Source: Pseudovirgaria hyperparasitica (taxonomy: Eukaryota; Ascomycota; Dothideomycetes; Acrospermales; Acrospermaceae). Taken from it: a stretch of 64,000 nt of DNA. The number at the start of each line of letters is the position of its first letter. Position 1 is the first letter of the stretch. This document shows, one piece after another, positions 22,981 to 35,618 of the stretch. The stretch lies in NCBI RefSeq assembly GCF_010093815.1, contig NW_022985567.1:149367-213366 (forward strand), read 5' to 3'. The notes under the pieces were generated by a model that saw only the letters and a list, made by a program, of their open reading frames with translations, was not told where the DNA came from and did not search any database. The translations under genes were made by a program, and so were the position numbers.

Positions 22981-25654
22981 TCAAGCCTCATCGTCGCTAC
23001 TCTCCAGACCTGCCATCATCTCGGCCTCCAACTCATCGTCGTCATCATCATCTTCTTCTTCTTCTTCCTCCTCCTCCTCCTCCTCCTCCTGTTCCTCTTC
23101 TTCTTCCACTTTCGTACCCCTTTTCGAGTTCTTAATCTCTTCGGGCCCCGTAGTGTCTGGGCTTGGTAATCCAGAAGACTTGTTGTCAGCTGCCATCACA
23201 TTGGTGAGACTGGTCACACGGTTCAATGCTCGCTTCTTCCGCTTCTGCAACTTGGATTTACTCGCGTTTGACGAATCACTGTCCTCTGCATCACTGGGCT
23301 CTGCTGATGACAAATCCTCCCTTCTCCTCTTTTTGCCGTTCGTCGAGGTTTTCTCGGAGACATCTGTGTCTGCGTTGGATTGTGTACTTTCACTGTCGCT
23401 GTCTCGATCAGTATCGTCGTCACCGGACTCATTCAAGAAGTCATCGAGGTCATCATGCATTGCCTCCCACTCGTTGTTGGTGAAGTCGAGATTCTCGTAT
23501 TCTGAATCTGCAGGAGTCGGCTCTTCAGCAGCGCCGTCGTCTTCAGCTGACAGAAAGTCACCATCATCCAGCTCTTCCAATGGTGAACTATCACCCCCTG
23601 GCCCGCGATAATTAGCCTCATCATCGACCGGGATCAAGTATGGAGTCTCGTCTGGTCTGATCCAGGTAGAAAACGCTTCCATCAGCCAGCCTGTAGTAAC
23701 AATCTTGATATGTGAATGCCTTGCTGCTTTTTTGACTTTGACTGTCTTGCGATGGGGAGTCGCTACGAGATGGGTCGTTCTCTTGTTTATGTCATATGAC
23801 ACAACCGCGCCAAAGCTCTTCGTCCAAAGGCCTACATCCGAGCTATGCACGATTAGACCCATTCCGACCGCGCAAACGAACCAGACTTACTGTTGAATAT
23901 CAATATTTTGTGGTACAATGCCTGAAAATACTATCCGGGTTCCCTTAAGAACCTCGCGTTTCTTTTCTGTCACCAGATCCTTGACATCCGGTATAAGACT
24001 ATCGTCATCTGCTGTGATTTTCCTCGAATCCTTTCCACCTTTGAGCTCGGCAACCCTGCCTCCTACTACACCGGCTGAATTCTTCTCGTATTCTTCGAAA
24101 AAGGCATCGTGAATCTCACGAAGGTGCCGCTCCAAGGACAGCAACTCTGTGTCGTCATCATGAAGGAGATGCCTGTGCTCATGTTGGATAGGGACATCTG
24201 CATCGCCATGCGCAGCCCTCTCTCGCTCGATTTTGTCTTGTTCTTCGTCGGCTTTCTCAAGTTCTAATTGCTTTTGTAGTAGAGGGCGCTCAGCAATTTG
24301 CTTTACAATCACGTCATCCTGGCTGCTAGTCTGCTCTTGTAGAAGATTTGGGTCATCTCGACTGCCTATTGTGATCAGTTGCTGCTCGATATCGGACATC
24401 TCCGTATCGCCGTCAGGTACTACTTCCGCGTCAGACACGGCGAGTTCAGAGGCTGCCAGGGATAAGTCTTTCTCAGCAACCGCTGTTGTCTGTTCAGTAT
24501 TCTCAGTGGCGTCTTTTACAGACGAACCTGCGGTTGGTGGCATTTCTTCTGCTTTTGGCAAAGCTTGGGTCTTTGGTAAAAAGCTAGAATTGATGTCGCC
24601 AACACCTACAAAAAAGTCATATGGTACAACTTTCAGTAGATGCTCACTCCAGCCCCATACATCCGCGCGATCATCGATGATAACGACCATTTTCGTTGAC
24701 ACAGGAAAAATGCGGGCCAAGCTTTTTCTGTCTAAGCTGCCGTTTTCATCTCGCGTAAGCACACGGTCACCGAATATCTTTCGATCTGGATCCACAATCT
24801 TCGCAACATTGTGCGCGTATGCCCTCGTACCCATTGTGTAGATATGAAGCTCGTATAACTTTGACATCTCTTCCAGAAATTTCTGCAAGCCCGGTCGCAT
24901 CTTGATGTAGTACCAGCAGCCGTTGCCTCCTGGACCATCGTCAATCAACTGGAAAGCTTGTACATCTTTGACGGCATCGTAATTGGGATTGTTTGGGTCT
25001 CGCTGCCACTCAGCCACGGTCGGATCGACAGTGGCATGAATGATTGTTTGATCAAGATCGACTACCATATTTAATTTTCTGCTTGTTAGCAGGCGGCGCT
25101 TATCATCCTGTTCCAATCTTCTGGCCTCCTGTTGACTAATTGTAAGGGCGGTGTGACCATGGACTTTCATGATTGGCGCACGTTCCGAGTCTCTGATGGA
25201 TGTGTTGTAGTCGATACTAACGGCCTAATGAGTAGCTGGAGAGTGATGAGTGAATGTACACTAACTCTGTCATGTCCTTCCCACAGTTGGCGCAAAGGCC
25301 GCCGAATTGAACTTCGTGTTGACATGGCTCATCTATCTCAACTAGAGCAACGCTGACTATGTTAGCTCAACGCGTTCATGAGGCTTAGACTTGTCTCATA
25401 TACCCAGCCTGCTGTATGATGTCACCCTTCTTTACTTTCCAGGCATTGATACTGCCATTTGTGGGAGCTTCAATGCGCGCAGGAAAAGTCTTGGTGACTA
25501 CGGCCTCATCGCCATACTTGTTTCCTTCGGTGACCTTGGAGGTATATGTGTAGGCAAGTATAGGAACAGACTTCTGCACTTCATCATTAGGGCGTTTGAG
25601 AAGATCCGTAACAGTGATAGGATAATGCAGGTCGGGAGAAGATCTGAGAAGCAT
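22981..25654 (-). CDS. FCP1: RNA polymerase II CTD phosphatase FCP1
   Basis: Dephosphorylates the C-terminal repeat domain of the largest RNA polymerase II subunit, recycling the polymerase. Deduced exons are 25654-25404, 25352-25266, 25216-23891 and 23842-22981, giving 841 residues. The N-terminal part carries EPCQHEVQFGGLCANCG, typical just before the phosphatase core. The catalytic DLDQT motif lies at residues 166-170, with two acids of the HAD/FCPH fold, and IDDRADVW follows later. A BRCT domain spans about residues 535-625 (GTRIVFSGIVPQNIDIQ.., GWLMEAF). The tail is extremely acidic (Glu/Asp runs, ending ELEAEMMAGLESSDDEA), as expected for TFIIF/TFIIB contact. The start MLLRSSPDLHYPITVT matches fungal orthologues. 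Confidence 0.95.
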
Positions 25655-26962
25655 TCCTATTGTTTACATGCTCTTGGAGCGCGTTCAGGGTACTTTCGTC
25701 TCTTATAGGCAGGTATACACCAGCGCTGAAGTATGTAAGCGGATATCGTGGTAAGGGACGCTTGCTATTGGCGCGACAGGTGTTGTGGCTGGTATGCAGA
25801 CGGCGACGCGCGAGGCAGGGGAGCAAGTATGGCTAATCCGAGGTCGCGAACAGTGATGCGCGTATAGTCCAATGCATGTAGAGCGGGAGCCACGTGTTTT
25901 GGAGTGTTGGTGACAGTGATGGTGCAGAGGTGTGAAGGTACAAGTGAAGTGACAAGTAGCGCAGTCGGACTAGGAATTAGCTGTAAGATTAGCTGTATCC
26001 ATTAGCTGTCGCGGTTCGAGCTTTGGTTGCGCGAACCAAGGTTGAGAAAGGCACGCCCCACCACTTTATAGAGAGAGCAGCTCCTTTTAGCCTGAGGCAC
26101 CCAGTCTTGGGCTGACAGGAGTCATGGGCCCAAGCTTGGCTGCTACCTAGGTAGGTACCTTAGTCTGTTTGCAGTAATTAATTAGTTTTCACCTGGTCTT
26201 CACCACAACTACGACATGCCATCTATTAACAAGCTTTCCCTACTTCGAAGTGCTGATGCTGCTACCTGAGTTAAGCCGTTCAAATCTTTATATTTCGATC
26301 AGACAACACTTCCTAGTCCTGACTCTTAAGAGTGCTACGCTTGCTTGACCGTTGGCACTCCAACATCATGCCTTCCATCCCCATCCCCTTGCCGTAGCCC
26401 GCGATGGTGCATATAAAAATGCTCAATATACTTAGATGGGAGACATTGTACGCTCTCGCCTAGATCTCTGCTACATGTTGCGAGTCTAGAGTGAAGACCA
26501 TCTGGTGACCCTCAAGTTATCATCGGTGTCCACTGACCTGTCGTTGCATTAAGCTCGAGTGTTTCGTCCATGAGCACTGTCCACAACAAGACTAGCCTCT
26601 AAGCAGTAGTGGTAGGGGCACGGTGCCATCTTTATGGCCGACAGGCTATGATGCTCCTGAAGCAGATTGGTAGATGATACACTATCTATCAATACAAACC
26701 TGGCCACTCAAGTCGTAGAAGACTGCTTCATAGCACTGCTGCGAAGCTGTACACATACTACGTGGCCGTATTGGTGGAAGTGAAACCATATGCGATATGT
26801 TTTGGGATGACGTTCGTTGCCGTTGCCATCAACCAGGACCTAAGGATCTACCAGAATGTTGCCAATCGATAGCCTTCCATCGCACATACCAAGCATCCTC
26901 AGCCCAAGAAGGTATCTACGCGTTACATCCATATCAGCCTTCTCTCATGTGTACAGTCTGAT
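25655..26962. other. Intergenic region between FCP1 and a Zn2Cys6 gene
   Basis: Upstream of FCP1 and downstream of the next regulator. A short CCTAGGTAGGTACCT-type motif lies at about 26145-26160. No gene supported. Confidence 0.6.
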
Positions 26963-28674
26963 TTACTCAAAGAGGCAGGATCCATAGACACCTATTTTAT
27001 TCCTGCGCATCCCCTCTTCGCTTTCCGTACCAGGCATGAGAGGACTGATCACGAAGCCCCACCACCGTATAGCCGTATTGTGCTGGCCCAGCTGGCCTCG
27101 GCTGTGACTTTCCTCAGTGGGCATAACGCGGCCATTTACACTGTCTGCGCGCATACTATTTAGGAATCTTTTAATCGTGCCTCCCATGCGAAGCTGCGAG
27201 AAGTATGCGAGGATGGCCTGTAGTTCCTCTTCGTTTTCGCTGGCGCCGAAGTACAGCATTGCAATTCCCATAGGGAAGGATGCGTTAGTAGGTCCAATGC
27301 CACCAAGTGCGGGATGGAAAAAGTACGGCGCGGCTTTGCGGATCATGGTTGCGTATTGGCTAGGTTCTGTGTGTGGAGATAGTGTCATAGGGGCATAGCT
27401 TGGTCGGAGGGCACCGAGGTCAGCTATGACTTGGCGAAGGTTGGTGTATACGACGATGCATATTGCCCAGTATAGTATGGTGATATGTGCGAGAGAATAG
27501 ACCCCTGCAGGTACATCATTCGGGCTGTCTATGAGAGCTTCAGGCCAGGCATGGCTGAAGTTAGACTTACGGCAAAAAGCTTGCAGTTTGTCCATCCAGT
27601 CTTGTAGTGCAATGTCTATATGACAGCATCTGCCGACGATGCACTGTAGCTCATCGAAAACGAGATCTGAGTCTTCGCCGGTGTAAAGCATGGCACGAGT
27701 CGCATCGACATTCTCGAGCATGTCAGGGACAACCGCTAGAATGTCTATCACTTCGTCTCTCAGATTCTTAGGATTCTTAGACCACGGTTTGCTGAGCCAT
27801 TCTTCAGTGTTGAAGAAGCTCTTCTTCCGCGCTTGTATTGCTGATATCAGGCCGTTCAGTCGCATCGATCGAAACTGTCGATGAGCTAAACCGTCCGAAT
27901 GTCGCTCTGGTCCTCTTACTTGGAGGAGTATACAAACCCCTTTCGTGTGGCTCATCCAACTGTATCCAAGCGATTGAATCTGCTCCCTTCCTGTTGCGGC
28001 TGCAGCGCCCTGAAATACCTCGTAGAGCGCTAGAACTGCACAAGCATATAAGACATCGTCGCTCAACCTTCGATTTCTGTATCTCAAAGCGACATTTAAT
28101 TCCTTGAGTGCATCTCCATACAGCTTGATGCTGTGATGAAGGGTATCGTTATTGTCTGGATCGAGAAGGTGTAATCGCGCGAAGCTTAGAGCTAGAAGTG
28201 ACAATCTCAAGACCGAATCGCCGAATGCTAAACAGGAAGCCAGATCATACCATCCTATCGAAGTTGAGAGTTCAGCGAAAGGGCTCATGATGAGCTCTTT
28301 ACCCGGTAAGTGAATCTCCCAAAATCGGCCAAGGACCAAATTCTCCCACGACGCTCGATCAAGGCCATTGTGGACCAGCAATAGTGGGTCTTTCAACTGG
28401 TTCCTTGTCGACCGTTGACCTAAGCCACCGGTATCAGGTAATACACCTCGATTACCGTCTCTATAGGGCACAAAACTGAGTGGTCGCTCGTAGCCTTCGC
28501 ATACTCTGCCGCTCGCTAGACATTGGCCACATGCGGGCCGCCGCAAGTCGCACTTTAGTGAAAATGATTAGCAACCATAAAGAGTGATATGTTGCGCAAC
28601 AGGACAATACTTACGCCTTTCTTTCTTTTGCGACAGGTGTTACATCCTTTTGATCTCCCAGGGACACCAACCAT
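26963..28674 (-). CDS. Zn2Cys6 transcription factor (fungal_trans_2 type)
   Basis: Probable nuclear regulator. Deduced exons are 28674-28615 and 28552-26963, giving 549 residues. The zinc cluster is at the extreme N-terminus: C11, C14, C21, C28, C31 and C38, with an intron just before C21. The rest is helical. LSLLALSFARLHLLD and DDVLYACAVLALYEVFQG are typical of the fungal_trans_2 regulator family, which often sits near metabolic clusters. No such cluster is visible here, and it has 1.3-1.5 kb of gene-free sequence on each side. No target can be assigned. Confidence 0.88.
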
Positions 28675-30161
28675 TACGTGAGTAAGACTAAAATGTTTCA
28701 CGAAAGAGTTCAGCCAAAGTATTCGTCTACCACACCATAAAGTACAGAGAAGTCTAGAAGACGCTCGACGCTTGGCTCAGGAGGAGCGCGTGGTATAATT
28801 TTGTTAATGAGCGCATCAGCAAGCCCGCACCGGCTATAACAGAGCAAGCATCGTCAAGACGAGGAGCGATTGCAGGCTTGCAGCGAATCCTCCTGGAACA
28901 CTCTAAAGCCATGTAGCGATCAGAGCGACTCGCACAAGAAATGTCGAAGTGCAATTACAGCTGCCATGGTAGGAAGTCAGATTATTAGTAAGTTGGTGCG
29001 TCTGAAGTGAGGAGGGTATGTAGCCAAGCTTGAAGGCTGAAAGTTGAGGCAAGACGCGCAAAATGGCTCCATTTCTGGCTTAGCGTGATAATGATCTAGC
29101 CTAAATTGGCATACTGGTTTTGATCTCAGACGTGTATTATCAAAGATCATCCAGGATAACAATTCGTCGCATTCATTCAAGTTTAACAGCTGAGTCTCGA
29201 GGTCAGTAATCAGAGTTGACAAGGCTATAGGCTGTGGTTCCTTCGAATTTGCGGTGCGAAGTCCTCGTGAGCCTATAGATGCTTAGAACGTATTTCGATC
29301 TTTCTTGTAATTAGACCTGACATTGCTCGGACTTGCTCGATAATGCTTGGCTCTCAATGTGAACTCTTCGTTACTTGTATTGCGCCCGCAAGACGGACGC
29401 TCGTATCATCAGCTCAAACATAGGGAGTCTCTTGGGTATGGGTCAGTGCCAGTCTCGGTCTCTATTGATGCATTTTCAACATCTTATATGGCGACAGGAC
29501 CGGATATTCTGTTTAAACACTCTGCATAGTAGATGATATGAGTCCACGCTGTAACATGTAGTCCGAAGACAAGTTTGAGAGGTTCCGCCACATATGTTAC
29601 AGCGTGTAAGCGCATGATGGCTGATGCTTAGTCGTGGGGGCCAAAAGACTTGATGAGACGCTCACGCCCTTTAGATGAATTATTAGTGAATAAGCAACAG
29701 CTTCTCTATGCAAATGCAAAGCGTATCATGCAGCATCGCAGATATACGAGGTATAAGGGGTCATGATCATCAACCTATACGAGCGAATACCCATAAACAC
29801 AAAGGCAAACAAGAATTACATTGCAGGCGCCTCGAAGACAACGGGTCAGCGACGAGGAAAGCTAGAGATCGTTCCGGCGACGCCACAAGAGACATAATAG
29901 GTCCATCTCATTGCCAAGTGCTTCGTTATTGCACTTGAACCACAAAACACCCGGTCGCACATCACATTTGGCGTCTGCACATGCAAGTTTGACTTCAGCC
30001 TCACGAGGTGCCATGTCGTATAAATTGCAAGCTCATGCCCACGCGCCTGTTGTCCGTGGTGGACTTCTAAATCCTGCAGCAAGTGCTTTGTCGCCGTGAA
30101 GAGCAGCAGTTGAACTTCGCGTGGACACCGCCATCCCCTATTCGGAACGCAACACGCTGCG
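28675..30161. other. Divergent intergenic region
   Basis: Between the Zn2Cys6 gene and the surface-protein gene. I see no credible gene. It contains one perfect inverted repeat, listed separately. Confidence 0.6.
29545..29606. repeat. 13-base perfect inverted repeat
   Basis: CACGCTGTAACAT at 29545-29557 and its exact reverse complement at 29594-29606, separated by 36 bases. Could form a hairpin or mark a dyad binding site or the ends of a very small element. Confidence 0.85.
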
Positions 30162-31536
30162 ATGCGCGTCTATGCGGCATACCTGGGCCTCGTTCCAGCT
30201 TTGACCCAAGCTGCAGCTTTTCCGGGACCATTACCGACTCAATATCGAGTGCAGAAGATTCAAGCAGGATGGAACCCAAAGCCTACACAAGCTCCTAGTT
30301 TGGAGCTCTTCATGCAGCGACGCGACATTGGAATAGATCCAAATACTTGCGGTTGGGTTGATGGTCAATCAGGTACGTTCTGAGCCTACCGTTATATCGA
30401 TTTCATGCACTCATTTCTGTGTAGACGGAGCAGTGCAATGTCCTGCGGGAAACACTTGCATGCTATACACTCCTGATAACATCGTTGGCATGGCGGGATG
30501 CTGCTCCGGCGGTAACTTGCAGAATTGCGGGTAGGTGACAGTCACGCACAAATTAGTGAATATTAGCTGACTCGTACCTAGATGGAATACCGGCTGTGTT
30601 GATCAAGAGAATTACTCGACCGCCTGCAACGACCCGTCTTGCTTTAACAACCCGTTCATTGTCCTCTGTACCGATTCCTCGGCCCCTTTCTGCGTATCAT
30701 GGACGTATCCCGGCGACCAGATCCAAGACCATGGCTGCGGCACAGATGCAGCATCCACATGGCAGACGGTCGAGAAAGACATATCCACCGACGGTATCAC
30801 AACCTCTCTCGACCTTACATACGTCCCCGAGGAATCTGTGACAGGCTGGCGGGCTGAAGAGCAATCGACTCTCTACCCAACTGTCACTGCCGGCCAATCC
30901 TCACAACGTAGCTCTCGGAGCAGTTCCACGAACGCCCTCATAACTGGAGGCTCGTCCAATCCCAATTTCGACTACAGCGATCGACGAAGCCGCGTTTTGT
31001 CCATTGGTGCGATCGTAGGCATCGTCATTGGAGGCATATCTGCTCTCGCTGTCATTATCGGTGCAATAATATTTGTCTTCTGGGACCGCCGTCGCAAACG
31101 CCGCAACGCAGCTGCTGCGCAGTACAATCCAACCCAAAGCGGATTCAACAACGGCACAGATTCCACGTCGTATATGCCACAGGGCCCACCGCCGCCTATG
31201 CAGCAGTATGGGCAATCGCCACCCGTGGTGCAGGAGTACTACGGACAGGACAATAAATCCTATCCACAGGCGTCGCCACAGCCACAGTATGCGCAACCAT
31301 ATCCGTCTCCATCAGTATCACCGCATCCGCAAGCCGCAGTCCCAGTCCCAGCGCCATATCATAGGGGTTCGGCCGTGCCCTCCGAGCAGGATGGCCTGCG
31401 CCCACGTACAATACTTGGGTCGGACGGGAATAGTCCAGTCAGTGCAATAGCACATAGTCCAGTGAATGGACCTCCAGTTGAACCTCCGTCGCCCAATCAG
31501 CCACCTCCGCAAAGTCAGGTTCACGAGCTGGGCTGA
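30162..31536 (+). CDS. Cysteine-rich single-pass cell-surface protein
   Basis: Deduced exons are 30162-30372, 30425-30530 and 30582-31536, giving 423 residues. There is a signal peptide (LGLVPALTQAAAFPG), then an extracellular part of about 200 residues with many cysteines (CPAGNTCMLY, AGCCSGG, NCGWNTGC, ACNDPSCF). A serine-rich stalk and one membrane helix (about residues 255-280, AIVGIVIGGISALAVIIGAI) follow, with a DRRRKRR stop-transfer. The cytosolic tail is rich in Pro, Gln and Tyr. The layout resembles fungal wall-sensor and WSC/Mid2-like proteins, but the cysteine pattern is not a clear WSC domain. A role in surface sensing is inference. Confidence 0.8.
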
Positions 31537-32028
31537 GCGGGTGGTCATGAAGCTAGAGTTGTAGCTGAAGCTTAAAAAAATTTGCATTTTAGCGGCGTAC
31601 TTTCGATGATAGCTTTTCGTGGGTGGCAAGTTTAACATAAATTGTGTAACACCCTGACGCCGGCGGCGACCCGTTCAGATTCCTACGAATGTTAGATCAT
31701 CTTCGCAATGATGCCTCTAGTAGAAGTGGAATATCTAACGGCGCTGTTCTGGTTGTTACCAAGGCTGCGTCTTACAAGTGGCGGAGGCTTGCTCACTATA
31801 CTGAAGAACATGTCTCCTGGGGTATAGACATCAGATAATACAAACCTAATCGTAATGTTGTAAGACGTCCCGTCATAAAGCTTATTTTGTATAAGTTCCC
31901 GTGAATCTCGGACGGCTGCGTGACATTCTGAGTGCGTAACGTTCTTGTTTGAGAAGCAAGGACAGATACCGCTATGATATTTGTCTAGCCAAAGTTCATA
32001 GGTAGCTAGCAGTAGGACGACTTGGGTC
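31537..32028. other. Convergent intergenic region
   Basis: 3' flanks of the surface protein and the MYST acetyltransferase. No feature recognised. Confidence 0.6.
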
Positions 32029-33171
32029 TCAATCCTCTACACTCGGAATCGCTGTTTCTCGACCAGTATCGATGAAACCTGTTAGATCAATAGGAGCCTC
32101 TGCTTTAAATCCGTTTTGCTCGGCCCAAGCTCTGACTTTGACTTTGTCTATGACAGCTTGTTCTTTCCCGGCACGTTTTTTGTGATCCAGTAAGTTCATA
32201 CTCTGAAGAGTCGTCACGATGTCCTCTGGAACTATATATGTTATATCACTAAGTTCTCGAACTGTTGTAGGTGGGTTCTTTTGGTGTGATTGTGGTGTAG
32301 GTACGTGCCGCGCGAGCATAACGCGAGCCAATGTCTGCGCCCAGAAATTCGTATACGCAAGACGTCCGAGAGTCGAGAGAGCTGCGAGTAGTTTTAGTAA
32401 GTGCACGGCATAGCGCCCAAGATAAAGGTATAGCATACGTTTCTCTGGACCACCCAGCCTGCCTTCCCGTTTGCTCAATTCATAGCTTACGCTCATAAGA
32501 ACTTGCCCTAGACCTTGCCGTTGCCATGGTGGGAAAACCAGTATACAGGCCAAGTTGTTATTATCCCAGCTCATTTTTTCTTTGCTAAAGAATCCGACAA
32601 CCTGAGGGCTTGTGCCATTTCCGTCGCTAGACGGAGTCTCCATGATTAGAAGATAGTATAAGAAGGTCGTCACATCGTAAAACACAGATTTGGTATCGAG
32701 AAAGAGCTTTGCAAAGAGTGATAGATTCTGAGCGTATAGCTTGTCAACTTCCCCATCGAGCTCGTGCAATGTATATCGTCCTTTGCTGTATATTTTGGTG
32801 CCGGGTGGAGGTCCGTTGCGAAGTGGGCATACCTTCTTTAAAGCACCGCATCAGTATACAAGATCTAGACAGCTGGTGTAGGCAGTACGCGAACTCACCG
32901 TATGTGTCAAGTACGGAAAGATTTCCTTAGAGTATTTAAAGCACCATTGGCATACGAGCAGTCGCTCGGTTGGAGGGGTAACAAGCTCTTCAGGATAGAA
33001 CGATGGAAACCACGGCTTGATCTGCACATTTCCTAGCACCACATTGAAGATGTTTGGCTGGACGGGCTCGGTCGCAGGCCGCCCAGAGGTTTTCCTTACA
33101 GGTGAATGTGATTGTTGGCCATCAGTTTTGCTTAGAAGTTCCATAGAGGACGATTGAGTCGAGTGACTCAT
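32029..33171 (-). CDS. MYST-family histone acetyltransferase (Sas2-like)
   Basis: Acetylates histone lysines from acetyl-CoA; yeast Sas2 acts on H4K16. Deduced exons are 33171-32899 and 32835-32029, giving 359 residues, close to Sas2. The MYST zinc finger is seen as CQWCFKYSKEIFPYLTHTKVC (C..C..H..C), interrupted by the intron. The catalytic core has the active-site region LACILVFPPWQRQGLGQ (acetyl-CoA loop QRQGLG, conserved Cys) and SYELSKREG with the conserved Glu. There is no chromodomain, so an Esa1 role is unlikely. The acceptor can be read two ways three bases apart. It shares a divergent promoter of 371 bases with COQ9. Confidence 0.9.
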
Positions 33172-33542
33172 TTCTTTAGTGTGAGGTGTGCACAGCGTGG
33201 AGCGTCGTGAAGTTGAAGTATGAGTAGAGGAAAAGAGAGATCCGCTCCAGAGATGCCGCGCGTGTCGCGTCGCGTGTGTTGCAGAATGATACAAATGGCC
33301 ATGTACGATAAGGTGGCATGTTACAGTCTTGAATACTCAGCATTGATTCGTGTTCGTATAATTTATTCTTGAAGTCTTTGCCATGTAGGTTATGTTGAGT
33401 TCAGCTTGGTTCTTAAGCTTCCAAGGTTGGTACATCGGACGGTGCACGTCATCCAGGTTACTTCCATTTGCGGCGAGTTGCTCACCTCCGAGACAACTTT
33501 TCTGTGCCAAAGGTCGACTTCTCCACTTCCGACAAAACCATA
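33172..33542. promoter_or_regulatory. Bidirectional promoter, MYST gene and COQ9
   Basis: Short divergent region. No individual site can be assigned confidently. Confidence 0.55.
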
Positions 33543-34360
33543 ATGTTCATATCACGATCGCTACGGGCGAAAGCCACTCAGCTACGGTCGTCCCCATTAC
33601 AGATTCGTAATAGACGCCGTTCCTATTACACAGTTGACCATCCTGATCCGACTCCCTTCTCCGAAACTGAATCCGCTATTCTTTCCTCTGCCCTTTCCCG
33701 CGTCCCGACTCATGGCTTCTCTCAAAAAGCACTCAAGCTCGGTGCGCGCGATGCAGGATACTTGGATGTTTCGACCAATCTATTTCCACGTGGTACATTC
33801 GACCTTGTCAATTATCATCTAGTCACACGCCGAATGGCTTTGAAAGAGGAAGTGCAATTTCCGGAGCTGGACACACAGAGCGGCAATAAGCTCGGTGTAG
33901 GCGCGAGGGTACGAATACTGGCTCTAGCAAGACTACGAGCCAATAAGGATATCATTGGGAAGTGGCAAGATGTACGTGGATCCTTTAGCGATCTATCGAG
34001 AGTCCAATGTTAACACAAACCACGCAGGCCATTGCGATAATGGCACAGCCCTCGTATGTCTCCGCGTCACTCTCCGAGCTAGCACGTCTATCAGATGAGA
34101 TATGGTATCTTGCCGGTGATAAAGCTGTGGATGCAAGCTGGTATACAAAGCGTGCGACGCTGTCTGCAATTTACTCTGCAGCCGAGCTCCACCAGACACA
34201 AGATCAAAGTCCTAATTTCATAGAGACGGAAAGGTTTCTCGATTCAAGGCTAGAAGATCTGAGGAAGGTCTCCAGCTTGGCAGGCGGATTTGGTGGATGG
34301 GTAGGATACACTGCACAATCAGCAGTGAATGTGTTACGGAGTAAGGGCGTAAAAATATGA
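33543..34360 (+). CDS. COQ9: Ubiquinone biosynthesis protein COQ9
   Basis: Lipid-binding mitochondrial matrix protein that presents coenzyme Q intermediates to COQ7 in the CoQ synthome. Deduced exons are 33543-33971 and 34028-34360, giving 253 residues. The N-terminus (FISRSLRAKATQLRSS..RRRSYYT) is a presequence. Family segments include ALKLGARDAGYLDVSTNLFPRG near the start and DEIWYLAGDKAVDASWYTKR. It ends YTAQSAVNVLRSKGVKI. The ATG at 33543 was preferred over the open frame continuing upstream, which only has a TTG. Confidence 0.93.
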
Positions 34361-34662
34361 TGTTCAACCACGGGCACATATATGGATGCTGTAAGACAGG
34401 CAAGAGCGTTTCGTTCTCACTGACGGCGTGCAGACCTGTGTAGCACAACTGCATATCTTAATTAGAGACCCATTATCCGAAAGCCAACATATAAGCTTCA
34501 AGATCAATTAGACATGAAAGTAATTCCTGGCTCCTAACAACTACATCTCCAAACTCGAAACTCGAACGACATGTCTGGGGTATACTATCGTTGACTAGTT
34601 GTCCTGGCTGGGCTTCACCGTCATCCATACACATAATCAATGATGACGATATCGCCAAGCTT
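34361..34662. other. Convergent intergenic region
   Basis: 3' flanks of COQ9 and the acetate-type transporter; nothing else seen. Confidence 0.6.
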
Positions 34663-35618
34663 TTATGAAGCACCATTGTTGTTGGTCTTTGCCTTCTCTT
34701 TGGCCCTCCTCAACTCGGTTCCACTCTTGATTACTGTGCTGAGGTCTCCGACCGGTAAATTGACCGGGAAGTCCACAGTGCTAAGCATCAAGACAAGAAG
34801 TAGATATAATCCGATAATGATGACTGGGAAACCTACGGCCCCTGCGGCGACGGTATAGTTGTGGAGTTTCTCAAAATTCCCTTGGGCACCGTAGAATTGG
34901 GCTGCAGAGAATACGGGAAAGACAATAGTGAGGAGAGCAAAAGCTAGGACGAAGAGCACGTTCGTGCGCAAGGCACAGATAGTGCTATAGAGGGAGAAGA
35001 TTCCCATGAAGATTCCGACGTAGGCGTTGGAGGAGAGAAACCCAGCTGTTGCTAGGCCGCCCATTCCGGCCATGTCTTGTTCAGCGAAAGCACCAGCTGC
35101 GTTGAACCATGGAGTCAAAGTTGCACCATAGTACTTCAAATGATTAGCTTATATACCGGAAGCAATTATGTTGGGGGACTCACAAGAAAGAAAGCACCAT
35201 ACACTGCAAAAAACGTCGACGGAAAGCTGTTGCCAAGAATGAATTCGCCGATGGCAGCGAGGATTGCTAGCAAGCCACCGAAGAAGTAGAACGTTCCGAC
35301 TGTCGCCGCACCGTTTCCAGCAGCGCCTCTCCATCCCATGAAGGTGATAATGATAGGAGCGTATGCGAGCAGGAACCCGGCCAAACCCCTGAGCTTTCTG
35401 TCAGTCACGAGTCTGAAACACACAATACTCAAAGCTTACAATGGGGTTGGGTTGCCAAAGGTCTTCCTCAGATCACCCTTGACGGCGCCGTACGGAGAAA
35501 GATACATGCGTTCGAACATCTCGGGCGTCATGGTGATCGAGCCGGCCGTTTGCGTAGGCGCCAACGGCGGCATGCCTGACTGACCCTGGTTGCCTTCCTT
35601 TTCATCTGTGCTGCTCAT
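34663..35618 (-). CDS. GPR1/FUN34/YaaH family acetate/ammonium transporter
   Basis: Six-helix plasma-membrane protein of the AceTr family (yeast Ato1-3, Aspergillus AcpA), linked to acetate uptake or ammonia export. Deduced exons are 35618-35440, 35388-35184 and 35133-34663, giving 284 residues. The hallmark FGNPTPLGLAGF spans the first intron (yeast consensus NPAPLGL). Helices follow in the order ALAAIGEF-type, YYGATLTPWFN, GIFMGIFSLYSTICALRTN, and so on. The N-terminal about 45 residues are hydrophilic. Substrate preference cannot be told from sequence. Confidence 0.93.

Noticed and set aside
22724-23611. Plus-strand Ser-rich open frame of 295 codons
   Set aside because: Antisense shadow of the acidic FCP1 tail.
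26000-26060. GGTTCGAG-containing segment resembling a tRNA T-loop
   Set aside because: No acceptor stem, anticodon arm or D-arm can be folded around it by eye.
29545-29606. Intact DNA transposon
   Set aside because: Only 62 bases with no coding capacity; no target-site duplication is visible.
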